Origin: Armatimonadota bacterium | GTDB lineage: Bacteria; Armatimonadota; Fimbriimonadia; Fimbriimonadales; GBS-DC | Reading direction: 5' to 3' | NCBI GenBank assembly: GCA_023511915.1 | Contig: JAIMAN010000005.1 | Span: forward strand, 1 to 64,000 | Length of the DNA: 64,000 bases | Shown here: piece after piece, positions 37,864-45,308 of the stretch | Layout of the letters: every line of letters starts with the position of its first letter | Numbering within the stretch: position 1 is the first letter of the stretch | Made by a program: the position numbers and the translations under genes | Notes under the pieces: model-generated | What the model was told of the DNA's origin: nothing | What the model saw: only the letters and a program-made list of their open reading frames with translations | Databases searched by the model: none

Positions 37864-39036
37864 TCAGCGGCGCACCCCCTTCAGAATCTGCTCCATCAGT
37901 TCCAGCAGTTTGTTGGGCGTGGCGGCGACGGTCGGGATGTCGAGCGCGGCGACCTGTCGCGCCAGCGTCTTGTGGTACACAGGCTTGTCGTCCTCCAGCG
38001 CGAGCAGGCACAGCACCTGTACCTTGCTCTCGCGCAGGGCGCGCAGGCGCGTCAGCAGCGCGGCTTCGTCGCCCCCCTCATAAAGGTCGGTAATCAGCAC
38101 GAAGATGCACTTTTCGGGGCGCTTGACCAGATTCGCGCCGTAGGCAACCGCCTGCGCGATGTCCGTGCCTCCGCCCAACTGCAGGCTGAACAGCAACTCC
38201 ACAGGGTCGCCGCTCAGGTACGGCGTCAAGTCCACGATGCTGGTGTCGAACACCACCAAGTGCGTCTCCAGCACCTGCAGCGAGGCGAAGATGCACGCCA
38301 TCAGGCTCGCGTAAATCGCCGAGTTCGCCATGCTGCTGCTCTGGTCAACGAGAATGATAATCTGCCAGTCGCGGTAGCGCTTCTCGTTCGCCCAGAAGTA
38401 GAGCCGTTCGGGGATAATCGTCTTGCGTTCGGGCAGGTAGTTCTTGAGGTTGCTTTTGAGGGTGCGTCGCCAGTCGAGGTTGCGTGCGCTGCGGATGGGC
38501 GAGTAGCGGTTGCGTTGCAGCGCGCCGATGACGGTCTGCACGATTTGCGTCTCCAGTTTGCGGCGCAGTTCGTCGACCACTTGGCGAATCAGGTCGCGGG
38601 CGGTTTGTTTCACCTCGTCGGGGATCTGCTCCTTGAAGCTCAGGATGGTTGCGGCAAGGCGCACATCGGGTTGCAAGCGCGGCGCGATTTCGGGCTGCAG
38701 CAGTAGTTCCGCCAGCCCTGTGCGCTCGAAGGCGTCGCGCTGCACCATCGCCAGCGTGGACTGGTTGAACAGCGCACGCATCTGCTCCAGCCACTGGGGG
38801 ACATACGGCGCGGAGTCGCCCGTGCCGCCGAGGCGTTCGTTGCTGTCGTACACGAAGCTCAGCGCGCGATCCAGCGCGGTCAGCCCCATCCCTGCGGGTA
38901 GGGCGCGTTGCAGGGGGGCGTCGCCCGATTCACTCGGCTCGTCCTTGCCCCCAAGGCGGAACGCGGGGTTCGCCTGCTCCGCCCGCTGCCCCAGAATCAG
39001 CCGCCAGCGCGTCAGCGCGTCGTCGTGTGTGGACAT
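37864..39036 (-). CDS. VWA-domain protein (CoxE-like)
   Basis: A 390-residue cytosolic protein. The N-terminal 190 residues are helical; the C-terminal half is a von Willebrand A domain with an intact metal-ion-dependent adhesion site: DQSSSMANSAIY (about residues 231-242), a Thr in LGGGTDIAQAV, and Asp in LITDLYEGGDE. VWA proteins of this kind usually partner MoxR ATPases. The ATG is 8 nt from a GGTATACT element, so it is predicted leaderless. First gene of the VWA-SWIM pair. Confidence 0.88.
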   Translation of the reverse strand: MSTHDDALTRWRLILGQRAEQANPAFRLGGKDEPSESGDAPLQRALPAGMGLTALDRALSFVYDSNERLGGTGDSAPYVPQWLEQMRALFNQSTLAMVQRDAFERTGLAELLLQPEIAPRLQPDVRLAATILSFKEQIPDEVKQTARDLIRQVVDELRRKLETQIVQTVIGALQRNRYSPIRSARNLDWRRTLKSNLKNYLPERKTIIPERLYFWANEKRYRDWQIIILVDQSSSMANSAIYASLMACIFASLQVLETHLVVFDTSIVDLTPYLSGDPVELLFSLQLGGGTDIAQAVAYGANLVKRPEKCIFVLITDLYEGGDEAALLTRLRALRESKVQVLCLLALEDDKPVYHKTLARQVAALDIPTVAATPNKLLELMEQILKGVRR

Positions 39037-39044
39037 GTGAGAGG

Positions 39045-39052
39045 AGTATACC
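39045..39052 (-). promoter_or_regulatory. Extended -10 of the VWA-SWIM operon
   Basis: Minus-strand GGTATACT, 8 nt before the ATG. Confidence 0.6.
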
Positions 39053-39186
39053 TGCTATCGTTTTTGATCGCGTTCGATGCACTCTAAAGCGCACCTGCGG
39101 GGATAACGGAGGCGGCGTCCAACGATTTTGTGTGGGCATCCCAGCGCGCTAACACAACTTTCCTCTCGGCACGGCGCGCGGGGGCG

Positions 39187-40131
39187 TCATAGACCAGAAT
39201 ATCTGTGCGACCAAAGACCTGGATAAGTGCCCTCAGTCTTCTGTAGGATGAGGATGAATTCGTGAACCTTATTCACGCGGAACACTGCGGGATAGCCTAA
39301 CGGACGCAAGTTGTTATACTCATGACGCCGATCCCAGATAATCAGGTCGTCATAGATGAAGCCAATTTCCTCAAGGCTGTTGGCTAAATCGCTGTGGAAG
39401 GGGTAGAAGCGACTCTTTTTGCGAATGTCCATGACTACAACGCAGCAGTAAGCGTCAGGCTTCATCACGGCGTGAACTTTTCGGAAGATTGATTGTAGCG
39501 CGCCGAGAAACAGACGATAATCGCGGATTTTGCCAAGGTCTTTCTCTTCGTCGCCGTAGTGGCGTATCGGTTTGTAGTCCGCCGTGCGCTTTTCGAGCAG
39601 GATGTCCCAGTAGGGCGGCGAGGTGACAACAAGATCGACGCTCTCAGGGGCGACAAATTGGTCAATATCATTCGCGTCGGCTACATAGACGCGGCTCGTT
39701 GTGGCGCAAGAGTCGTCTGCCCACTCCTGTTCAAGGGTGAGGGTATTCAAGCGTTGCTCAGCGATTTGCGCGTATTCGGGGTTCAGTTCAACGCCTATGC
39801 CGTGCCTGCCCAACCGTTTCGCTGCCAGCAGAGTGCTGCCTACACCCATAAACGGATCCAGCACGGTCATTCCCCTGCGCGTGAAGCATTCAATCAGGCG
39901 TGCGGGCAGCGCCATCGGGAACATCGCAGGATGCTTCAGCGCCGCTTCTTCGGGGGTCTTGCGCAGGTCGCTCCAAATAGAGATCGAGTAGCGCGTCCAA
40001 GTCGCCCCGTCGAGGTCATTCGCGCGTTTCGTCGCGTACAGTGTGGAGGCTTCCGCGACCTGCTCTGCGTACAGCGGTTCAAGGTCTGCGGGCACAAGCG
40101 TCTCCTCCAGAGGGTACAGAGAGTCTTGCAT
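39187..40131 (-). CDS. Solitary DNA methyltransferase (N4/N6 amino type)
   Basis: A 314-residue SAM-dependent DNA methyltransferase. The SAM motif DPFMGVGSTLLAAKRLG (about residues 92-108) precedes the catalytic TSPPYWDILL (about 170-179), an order seen in the alpha/gamma classes. SPPYW is common in N4-cytosine enzymes. The C-terminal part (YPAVFRVNKVHEFILILQK) is typical of the family. No restriction endonuclease is adjacent, so it may be a regulatory or orphan methylase. Start MQDSLYP is 7 nt from a GGTATAAT -10, hence leaderless. Confidence 0.87.
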   Translation of the reverse strand: MQDSLYPLEETLVPADLEPLYAEQVAEASTLYATKRANDLDGATWTRYSISIWSDLRKTPEEAALKHPAMFPMALPARLIECFTRRGMTVLDPFMGVGSTLLAAKRLGRHGIGVELNPEYAQIAEQRLNTLTLEQEWADDSCATTSRVYVADANDIDQFVAPESVDLVVTSPPYWDILLEKRTADYKPIRHYGDEEKDLGKIRDYRLFLGALQSIFRKVHAVMKPDAYCCVVVMDIRKKSRFYPFHSDLANSLEEIGFIYDDLIIWDRRHEYNNLRPLGYPAVFRVNKVHEFILILQKTEGTYPGLWSHRYSGL

Positions 40132-40138
40132 AGAGTTG

Positions 40139-40146
40139 ATTATACC
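40139..40146 (-). promoter_or_regulatory. Extended -10 of the 39187 methyltransferase
   Basis: Minus-strand GGTATAAT, 7 nt before the ATG. Confidence 0.65.
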
Positions 40147-40165
40147 TGCACACGGAAGGGGGATG

Positions 40166-40894
40166 TCAGTACGCTCCTGTCTCGTTGGGCAGCAGGAGGT
40201 GCAGCCGAATGTCGCGGCTGCCCAGCATGCGCTCGTGTTGGCGCGGCTTTTGGCGCACCCGCGCGATGACCACCTGCGCGCGGTAGGCGGTGAGTTTGCC
40301 CTTCTGCACCAGCGCCCACGCATCCTCGTCGACGCCGATCCCGACGAGGCTTGGATGCTCCAGTAGGGCGCACAGCAGGCGCGGCAGCCGCTGCCGCTTG
40401 AGGAAGTGCTGGTCGACGATAGCGTTCGGCAGTACGCCGATTGCGGGCGCGGTGGGGCTTGCGCCGACTTTGAGGTCGCCGTCGGGCGCGTGGTCGCCTG
40501 TGGGCATGCGCGCGCCCATCAGCGACGCGCCCGCGCTCGTGCCGCCCACCACCCCGCCCCGCGCCACGACGCCCCGAATCGCTTCCAGCAACGCCGTCGC
40601 ACTGCCCAACCGCTCCGTGAAGCGGTTCTGGTCGCCGCCGGGGATCCAAACGCCCCGCGCCGACTGCACCAGCGCAACCAGTTCGCCCGCGTCCAGCGTA
40701 TCGGGCGCGACGACATCCTGTGCGCCGTTCTCGGCGAAAAACGCGGCGGATCGCTGCCCGCCCCGCGCGACATCCGCCTGCGTATGCGCCAAGATGACAA
40801 TCCGCGCGTTCGCGCCGCCCGCCAGCCGCAGCATCGTCTGGGGCACTTCGGGCGGTGTGCTGCCCCCGCCCGCCACGATGACCGCGCCGCTCAT
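40166..40894 (-). CDS. Peptidase S51 / cyanophycinase-like protein
   Basis: A 242-residue serine-hydrolase-like protein. VIVAGGG at the start, GVWIPGGDQNRFTERLG, and the nucleophile elbow GGTSAGASLMGARM place it in the S51 family, which includes cyanophycinase and dipeptidase E. Ser in GTSAGA is the expected nucleophile, and a His in the DHAPDGD segment or the DQHFLKRQRLPRLL segment could complete the site. No cyanophycin synthetase is nearby. The start overlaps the HAD gene by 4 nt; third gene of the psd operon. Confidence 0.85.
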   Translation of the reverse strand: MSGAVIVAGGGSTPPEVPQTMLRLAGGANARIVILAHTQADVARGGQRSAAFFAENGAQDVVAPDTLDAGELVALVQSARGVWIPGGDQNRFTERLGSATALLEAIRGVVARGGVVGGTSAGASLMGARMPTGDHAPDGDLKVGASPTAPAIGVLPNAIVDQHFLKRQRLPRLLCALLEHPSLVGIGVDEDAWALVQKGKLTAYRAQVVIARVRQKPRQHERMLGSRDIRLHLLLPNETGAY

Positions 40895-41622
40895 AGCCAC
40901 TCCAGCAACGGGCGCAGGTCGCGCAGGTCGGGCACGCCGCTGGCAGGGTCGGGGTGCGGCTCGCCCTCGCGGTTCACCCACGCCGCGCGCCAGCCCACAT
41001 TCCGCGCGCCCTGCACATCGTGCGCCCACGAGTTGCCCACAAACAGAATCTGCTCGCTGGGCAGCCCCAGTTCGCGCTGCACCCCCTCGAAAATCGGCGC
41101 GTGCGGCTTGCCGACGCCTACCTCGCCCTCAATCGCAACGATATCGAGCAGCCCCTCCAGCCCCAGCACCTGCAACTCGCGCCGCTGCTCGTAGGCGGGA
41201 CCGTTCGTGATGACAAACAGCGGGTAGCGTCCCCGCAGCGCGTGCAGTACCTCCAGCGTCTCCGCGTGCAGGTGGAGCATCTGCTCGCGCAGGGCGGCGT
41301 ACTCCTCGCTGATGCGCTCCGCCAGCCCGTCGGCGTCGAGGTTCAGGCTTCGTAGCAGGCGGCGGAAGGTCTCCGTGCGCGTCGCGCGCCCCTCTCGCAG
41401 ATACAGCGGATACCACCGCTCCGTGTGCAGTTCCTCCAGCACGCTGTGGAACGCCCGCTTGTAGTGCTGATCGAGTGTCTCAATCGGCAGTCCCGTCTGG
41501 GGCGCGAGGTAGCGCTCCATCATCGCCCGACGCGCCTGCACCGCAACGGGCATGTAGACGCACAGCGTGTCGTCCAAGTCGAAGCCGACCGCCCGCACCT
41601 GACCGAAGGGCGTCTCTCTCAT
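40891..41622 (-). CDS. HAD-superfamily hydrolase
   Basis: A 243-residue haloacid-dehalogenase-like phosphatase. Motif I FDLDDTLCVY, a helical C1 cap (residues 25-100), motif II FVITNGP, motif III Lys in GVGKPHAPIF, and motif IV FVGNSWAHDVQGARN. This resembles the YjjG/phosphoglycolate-phosphatase branch. The substrate is unknown. Overlaps psd and the S51 gene by 4 nt on each side, so it is translationally coupled within the operon. Confidence 0.9.
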   Translation of the reverse strand: MRETPFGQVRAVGFDLDDTLCVYMPVAVQARRAMMERYLAPQTGLPIETLDQHYKRAFHSVLEELHTERWYPLYLREGRATRTETFRRLLRSLNLDADGLAERISEEYAALREQMLHLHAETLEVLHALRGRYPLFVITNGPAYEQRRELQVLGLEGLLDIVAIEGEVGVGKPHAPIFEGVQRELGLPSEQILFVGNSWAHDVQGARNVGWRAAWVNREGEPHPDPASGVPDLRDLRPLLEWL

Positions 41623-42335
41623 GGCGATAGCACCCGCGCGAGGGGCGTCTGCCCGCCGTAGACCTGCGCGCCCGTGTGCGTGAGAATCTCCACCGCCCGC
41701 GAGAAGATTACAAGGTCTACCTGACTGCCGCGCTCGATGAACGAGAGTTTCTGCGCAGGCTTGACGCACTGCCCCTCGTGCACATAGGTCGTGATTTTGT
41801 TGACGAACTTGTCGGCGATTTCCACCATCGCGAGGCGCACCTGCTCGCCCTCGATAAAAATCGTCTGCCGCTCGTTCTGCAGGTGATACCGTTTGCCCAG
41901 CAGGTCAACCGCGCGGCGCAGCCACGCCATGCTCACATACTCCCACAAGTCCACCATCGGCAGGTTGGCGCGGGCGGGCGTGTAGACGATGCGCCGTATC
42001 GTGCCCGCAATCGGCGCGTAGTTGTAATGCACATCGAGCGGACTCATGTAGACGCCAATCAGCCAGCCTTCGGGCGCGACACCTTCCCAGTCGGCGCGGG
42101 TGATTTCGGTGATGGGGATGGCGCGCCCCAGTTTCTCGGCGAAGACCGTGCCGTCCGCGCTGACGGGGCGGATGTAGACCACCTTGCCGTCGCACGGCGC
42201 GAGGATCAGGTTCGGGTCGGGCGGCGGGATGCGCAACGGGTCGCGGTAGAACCACACCTTGCGCAGAAACCAGTTCGCGCCCGCGACCGCCGCGCCGACG
42301 CCTGCGGCCACTTTCAGCCATGCTGGGATACGCAC
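41619..42335 (-). CDS. psd: Phosphatidylserine decarboxylase-related protein
   Basis: A 238-residue protein of the PSD family, making phosphatidylethanolamine from phosphatidylserine at the membrane. The N terminus is hydrophobic (WLKVAAGVGAAVAGANWFL). Family features are ILAPCDGKVVYI, GWLIGVYMSPLDVHYNYAPIAG and, near the C terminus, ERGSQVDLVIF, where Gly-Ser is the expected autocleavage site producing the pyruvoyl group. GTG start 7 nt from a GGTACACT -10, hence leaderless. First gene of psd-HAD-S51 and divergent from tolC. Confidence 0.9.
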   Translation of the reverse strand: MRIPAWLKVAAGVGAAVAGANWFLRKVWFYRDPLRIPPPDPNLILAPCDGKVVYIRPVSADGTVFAEKLGRAIPITEITRADWEGVAPEGWLIGVYMSPLDVHYNYAPIAGTIRRIVYTPARANLPMVDLWEYVSMAWLRRAVDLLGKRYHLQNERQTIFIEGEQVRLAMVEIADKFVNKITTYVHEGQCVKPAQKLSFIERGSQVDLVIFSRAVEILTHTGAQVYGGQTPLARVLSP

Positions 42336-42337
42336 GC

Positions 42338-42350
42338 GGTATAGTGTACC
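42338..42350. promoter_or_regulatory. Overlapping bidirectional -10 for psd (-) and tolC (+)
   Basis: GGTATAGTGTACC reads as GGTATAGT on the plus strand and GGTACACT on the minus strand; the two hexamers overlap by 3 bp. The near-palindrome would give a single site used in either direction. Confidence 0.6.
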
Positions 42351-42395
42351 CGTTGTGAACAGGAACCCGCCCCCGCGCGTCGAACCATGCCTGTG

Positions 42396-43664
42396 ATGAG
42401 ACCAAGCCTTGTGTTATGCATCGGGCTGTTGGCGGTCGCTGCGGCGTGTGCGCAGGAGTCGCTGAGTCTGGACGACGCGCTGCGCTTGGCGTTGCAGAAC
42501 AACGGGCTGGCGCGCGCCGCGCTCGCCGAGACCGACGCCGCCGACGCCCGCCTCGCCGCCGCACGCGCGAACCTGTACCCCAGCATCGACCTCAGCAGCA
42601 GCACGACCCGCACGCGCATCGAAGGCGGGGGCGCAACCGCCGACACGACCCAGCGCCAGAACGGCTTCGGGCTGGAGTGGCTGCTGCTGGACAACGGGCA
42701 GCGCGAGGTGCGCATCCGCCAGAGTTCGCGCACCGCACAAGCCACGCGCCAAAACACGCGCGAGACTCTGCGCCGCGTGCTGTTCCAGACCGCACGCGCC
42801 TACTACGAGGTACTGCGCCGCAAGGAGTTGCTGCAGGTCGCCGACACTGCCGTGCGCCGCGCTGAGACGCTGCTGGAGGTCGCCAAAGCGCAGGCGGAGG
42901 TCGGCGCCGCGCCCCAGAAAGATGTGCTGCAAGCCGAAGCCGACCTTGCCAACGCCCGCGTGCAGCAGATTCAGGCGCGCAACGCCCTGCGCCTGGCGGA
43001 GACCGACCTCAAGCGGCTCATCGGCTGGGAGGCGCAGAAACCCCTGCCCGACCTGACCGCGCCCGACGCGCCGCCGACGCCCGACCCCGCGCTCAGCGTC
43101 GAGCAACTGTGGCAGCGCGCCCGCCTGCAACGCCCCGACCTGCGCGACGCCGAACTGCGCCTGCAGATCAGCCGACTGGGGCTGGACGCCGCGCGGCTCA
43201 ACAGCCTGCTGCGCCTGCAAATCAGCGTGCGCGGCTTCCGCGAATATGAGCCGAATAGCCGCACGCAAGGCAGCATCAGCATCATCGCCTCGTACCCGCT
43301 GTTCGACGGCGGGCTGACCCGCGCGAGCCTGCGCGAGGCGGAAGCGAGCCTGCAGAGTGCGCAGTTCCGCCTGCAGCAAGCCGAGCGCGACGCCTACGCC
43401 GAAGTGGAGAGCGCGCTGCTGAGCATACGCGAGGCGTCCGAGCGGCTGGAGGCGTCCCGGATCGCTGTCGCCGCCGCGCAGCGCAACTTTGACGCCGCGC
43501 AAGAGTCGCTGCGCGAGGGCGTCGGCACGATTGTGGAGGTGCTGACCGCGCAACTCGCGCTGATTACCGCCGAGACGAACCTCGTGCAGGCGACCTACGA
43601 CGCCGCCGTCGCCGAACTGCAACTGCGCCTCGCTACGGGCGAGCGGCTGCCTGTGGAGCCATGA
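42396..43664 (+). CDS. TolC-family outer-membrane efflux protein
   Basis: A 422-residue secreted protein: signal peptide MRPSLVLCIGLLAVAAACAQ, then the repeated alpha-helical/beta architecture of TolC (SLDDALRLALQNN, ATRANL-like ARANLYPSIDLSSS, and in the second half YPLFDGGLTRASLREAEASL and SLREGVGTIVEVLTAQ). It should trimerise into an outer-membrane channel, so the cell is didermic. The ATG three codons earlier is an alternative; neither has a clear Shine-Dalgarno. No inner-membrane pump or adaptor is adjacent. Confidence 0.92.
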   Translation: MRPSLVLCIGLLAVAAACAQESLSLDDALRLALQNNGLARAALAETDAADARLAAARANLYPSIDLSSSTTRTRIEGGGATADTTQRQNGFGLEWLLLDNGQREVRIRQSSRTAQATRQNTRETLRRVLFQTARAYYEVLRRKELLQVADTAVRRAETLLEVAKAQAEVGAAPQKDVLQAEADLANARVQQIQARNALRLAETDLKRLIGWEAQKPLPDLTAPDAPPTPDPALSVEQLWQRARLQRPDLRDAELRLQISRLGLDAARLNSLLRLQISVRGFREYEPNSRTQGSISIIASYPLFDGGLTRASLREAEASLQSAQFRLQQAERDAYAEVESALLSIREASERLEASRIAVAAAQRNFDAAQESLREGVGTIVEVLTAQLALITAETNLVQATYDAAVAELQLRLATGERLPVEP

Positions 43665-43701
43665 CGGGGAACTTTTCGGGACTGTGCGCTGTCCAAAAAC
43701 T

Positions 43702-43711
43702 GGTGTATAAT
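43702..43711 (+). promoter_or_regulatory. -10 element of the dockerin-protein gene
   Basis: GGTGTATAAT, with AAGGAGGCACACTG before the ATG; leader about 16 nt. Confidence 0.6.
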
Positions 43712-43733
43712 ACCGATTGAAGGAGGCACACTG

Positions 43734-44960
43734 ATGAGACGATTGCTGATTGTAGCAGGCGTGCTGGCGACTGTAGGTCAACTATTCGCGCAGGATAACT
43801 CGTGGAAACCGCTCGGCGGGTGGCGACTCATCGAGCGACTGGACGATGTGCAGGTGGTGAAGGTGCTGCGCGCCAGCGACCTTACGCTCGCGATTTTCCC
43901 GCCCAAGCCGACTTGGCAGCCTGATGACGGCGACTTTTTCCCCGCTTCCGATGTGCTGCTGTACCGACGCATGCCCACCTCCACAGGACAGCAGCAATAC
44001 TACGCCTACGAGAGCTACAACATCGTGCTGGACGATGCGAACATTCGGCGCGTGTACGACCCTGCAGGCGTGGGGCGGTTCCGCATCGGGCGCGTGGAGA
44101 TTGCGGTTTACTTTCCGTTCGCTGGATTCTATAGGATTCAGGGCTTTTGGACAGGTTCTGACGACGACCTGCCGCCCTTCCCGACCAGCGATCCGCCGAA
44201 TACCTTTCTGCGCAGCAATCAGGGACCACACACCCTGTTTGTGCCGCAGGCGGGTGTATGGCGGCTTGCCACGGATACGGATGCCGACCAGTTCAACGAG
44301 GTGTTCACCGTGCAGTGTGGTGTGCTGGATGCTTCGCTCGACCCCCAGCAGCGATTCAATTGTTATGTGGGGATTCAAGTGGAGCCGCCAGGCGCGTGGG
44401 TGTGCGGCGCCCTTCCAGGTACAGACCTGAATCTGAACTACTTCCTCGAGCACGACAGCAGTGGCTACGAAGCGTACCAGTTGCAAGGCGGCATACCTGC
44501 GACCTTCGCGCTACAGTTGGGCGGCAACGCGACGCCGTCGCTGTACGGCAGGATCACGATAGCAGGCTACACGGGTAGCTTGGAGGGCAAGGTCGCCACT
44601 ATCCGCGTGAAGCAGGGAACCCAGACCCGCACCTACACCGCGACGCTTGCCGCCAACGGGCAATATAGCGTGCCCATCGATCTGTCGGGCAACATCGAGG
44701 TGCTGGCGCAGGTCGCACCAGGATTGGCGCGGAAGGTCAACCTCAGCAATGTGTCGGGTCCCGTGCAGCAGAACTTTCTCGATCTCACCAACGGCGATGT
44801 GAACGGCGATAATGTGGTCGACGACGCCGACCTGCTGCAGGTGCTGTTCAACTTCGGCGGTTCCGACTCCGCCAGCGATGTGAACGGCGACAGCACGGTG
44901 GATGACGCTGACCTGTTGATTGTGCTGTTCAACTTCGGCAGTGCAGGCGATAGCTTCTGA
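43734..44960 (+). CDS. Secreted protein with C-terminal dockerin repeats
   Basis: A 408-residue protein with signal peptide MRRLLIVAGVLATVGQLFAQ. Residues 20-270 are beta-rich without a recognised motif. A beta-sandwich-like section (about 280-345) follows. The last 60 residues carry two EF-hand-like dockerin repeats, DVNGDNVVDDADLLQVLFNFG and DVNGDSTVDDADLLIVLFNFG (quoted to show the near-identity), which bind calcium and normally dock to cohesins. No cohesin is visible in the window. Own promoter and AAGGAGG. The 3' end overlaps the alkyltransferase-like gene by 20 nt. Confidence 0.85.
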   Translation: MRRLLIVAGVLATVGQLFAQDNSWKPLGGWRLIERLDDVQVVKVLRASDLTLAIFPPKPTWQPDDGDFFPASDVLLYRRMPTSTGQQQYYAYESYNIVLDDANIRRVYDPAGVGRFRIGRVEIAVYFPFAGFYRIQGFWTGSDDDLPPFPTSDPPNTFLRSNQGPHTLFVPQAGVWRLATDTDADQFNEVFTVQCGVLDASLDPQQRFNCYVGIQVEPPGAWVCGALPGTDLNLNYFLEHDSSGYEAYQLQGGIPATFALQLGGNATPSLYGRITIAGYTGSLEGKVATIRVKQGTQTRTYTATLAANGQYSVPIDLSGNIEVLAQVAPGLARKVNLSNVSGPVQQNFLDLTNGDVNGDNVVDDADLLQVLFNFGGSDSASDVNGDSTVDDADLLIVLFNFGSAGDSF

Positions 44961-45282
44961 CGCGCGGCGGGTCTACGCGCTGGTGCGCCAGATTCCGCAC
45001 GGCAAGGTGATGAGCTACGGGCAGGTCGCATGCGCCTGCCCGCCGCTTACCCCACGCCAAGTGGGACGCCTGATGGCTGCCGCGCTGGACGACGACATCC
45101 CGTGGTGGCGCGTGGTGGGCAGCGACGGCAGCCTGCGCATCCACAAGCGCGACCCCATGCTCGCCCAGCTCCAACAATCGCTCCTGCAGCAGGAAGGCGT
45201 GCCCTTCACCCCCAACGGGCGCGTACCCATGACCCCCGAATATGTCGCCGAGCCTGCAACCTTCGAGGTACAATTGCGGTAG
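44941..45282 (+). CDS. Alkyltransferase-like protein (ATL)
   Basis: A 113-residue protein related to O6-alkylguanine-DNA alkyltransferase: ARRVYALVRQIPHGKVMSYGQVA and RQVGRLMAAALDDDIPWWRVVGSDGSL. The active-site Cys of PCHR is replaced by Trp (PWWR), which defines alkyltransferase-like proteins that bind alkylated DNA and flag it for nucleotide-excision repair. The GTG start lies within the end of the dockerin gene; an earlier TTG is possible. Confidence 0.85.
   Translation: MQAIASDARRVYALVRQIPHGKVMSYGQVACACPPLTPRQVGRLMAAALDDDIPWWRVVGSDGSLRIHKRDPMLAQLQQSLLQQEGVPFTPNGRVPMTPEYVAEPATFEVQLR
45267..45274 (+). promoter_or_regulatory. Extended -10 of the ARC ATPase gene
   Basis: GGTACAAT inside the last codons of the ATL gene; leader about 28 nt with GAGGAGG. 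Confidence 0.55.
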
Positions 45283-45308
45283 TATCATGGTGAGGAGGTC
45301 TTATCCGA

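Noticed and set aside
40166-40894. Cyanophycin metabolism locus
   Set aside because: Only a generic S51 protein is present; no cyanophycin synthetase and a HAD/psd context instead.
44941-45282. Active O6-methylguanine-DNA methyltransferase
   Set aside because: The catalytic Cys of PCHR is replaced by Trp, so it cannot accept the alkyl group.
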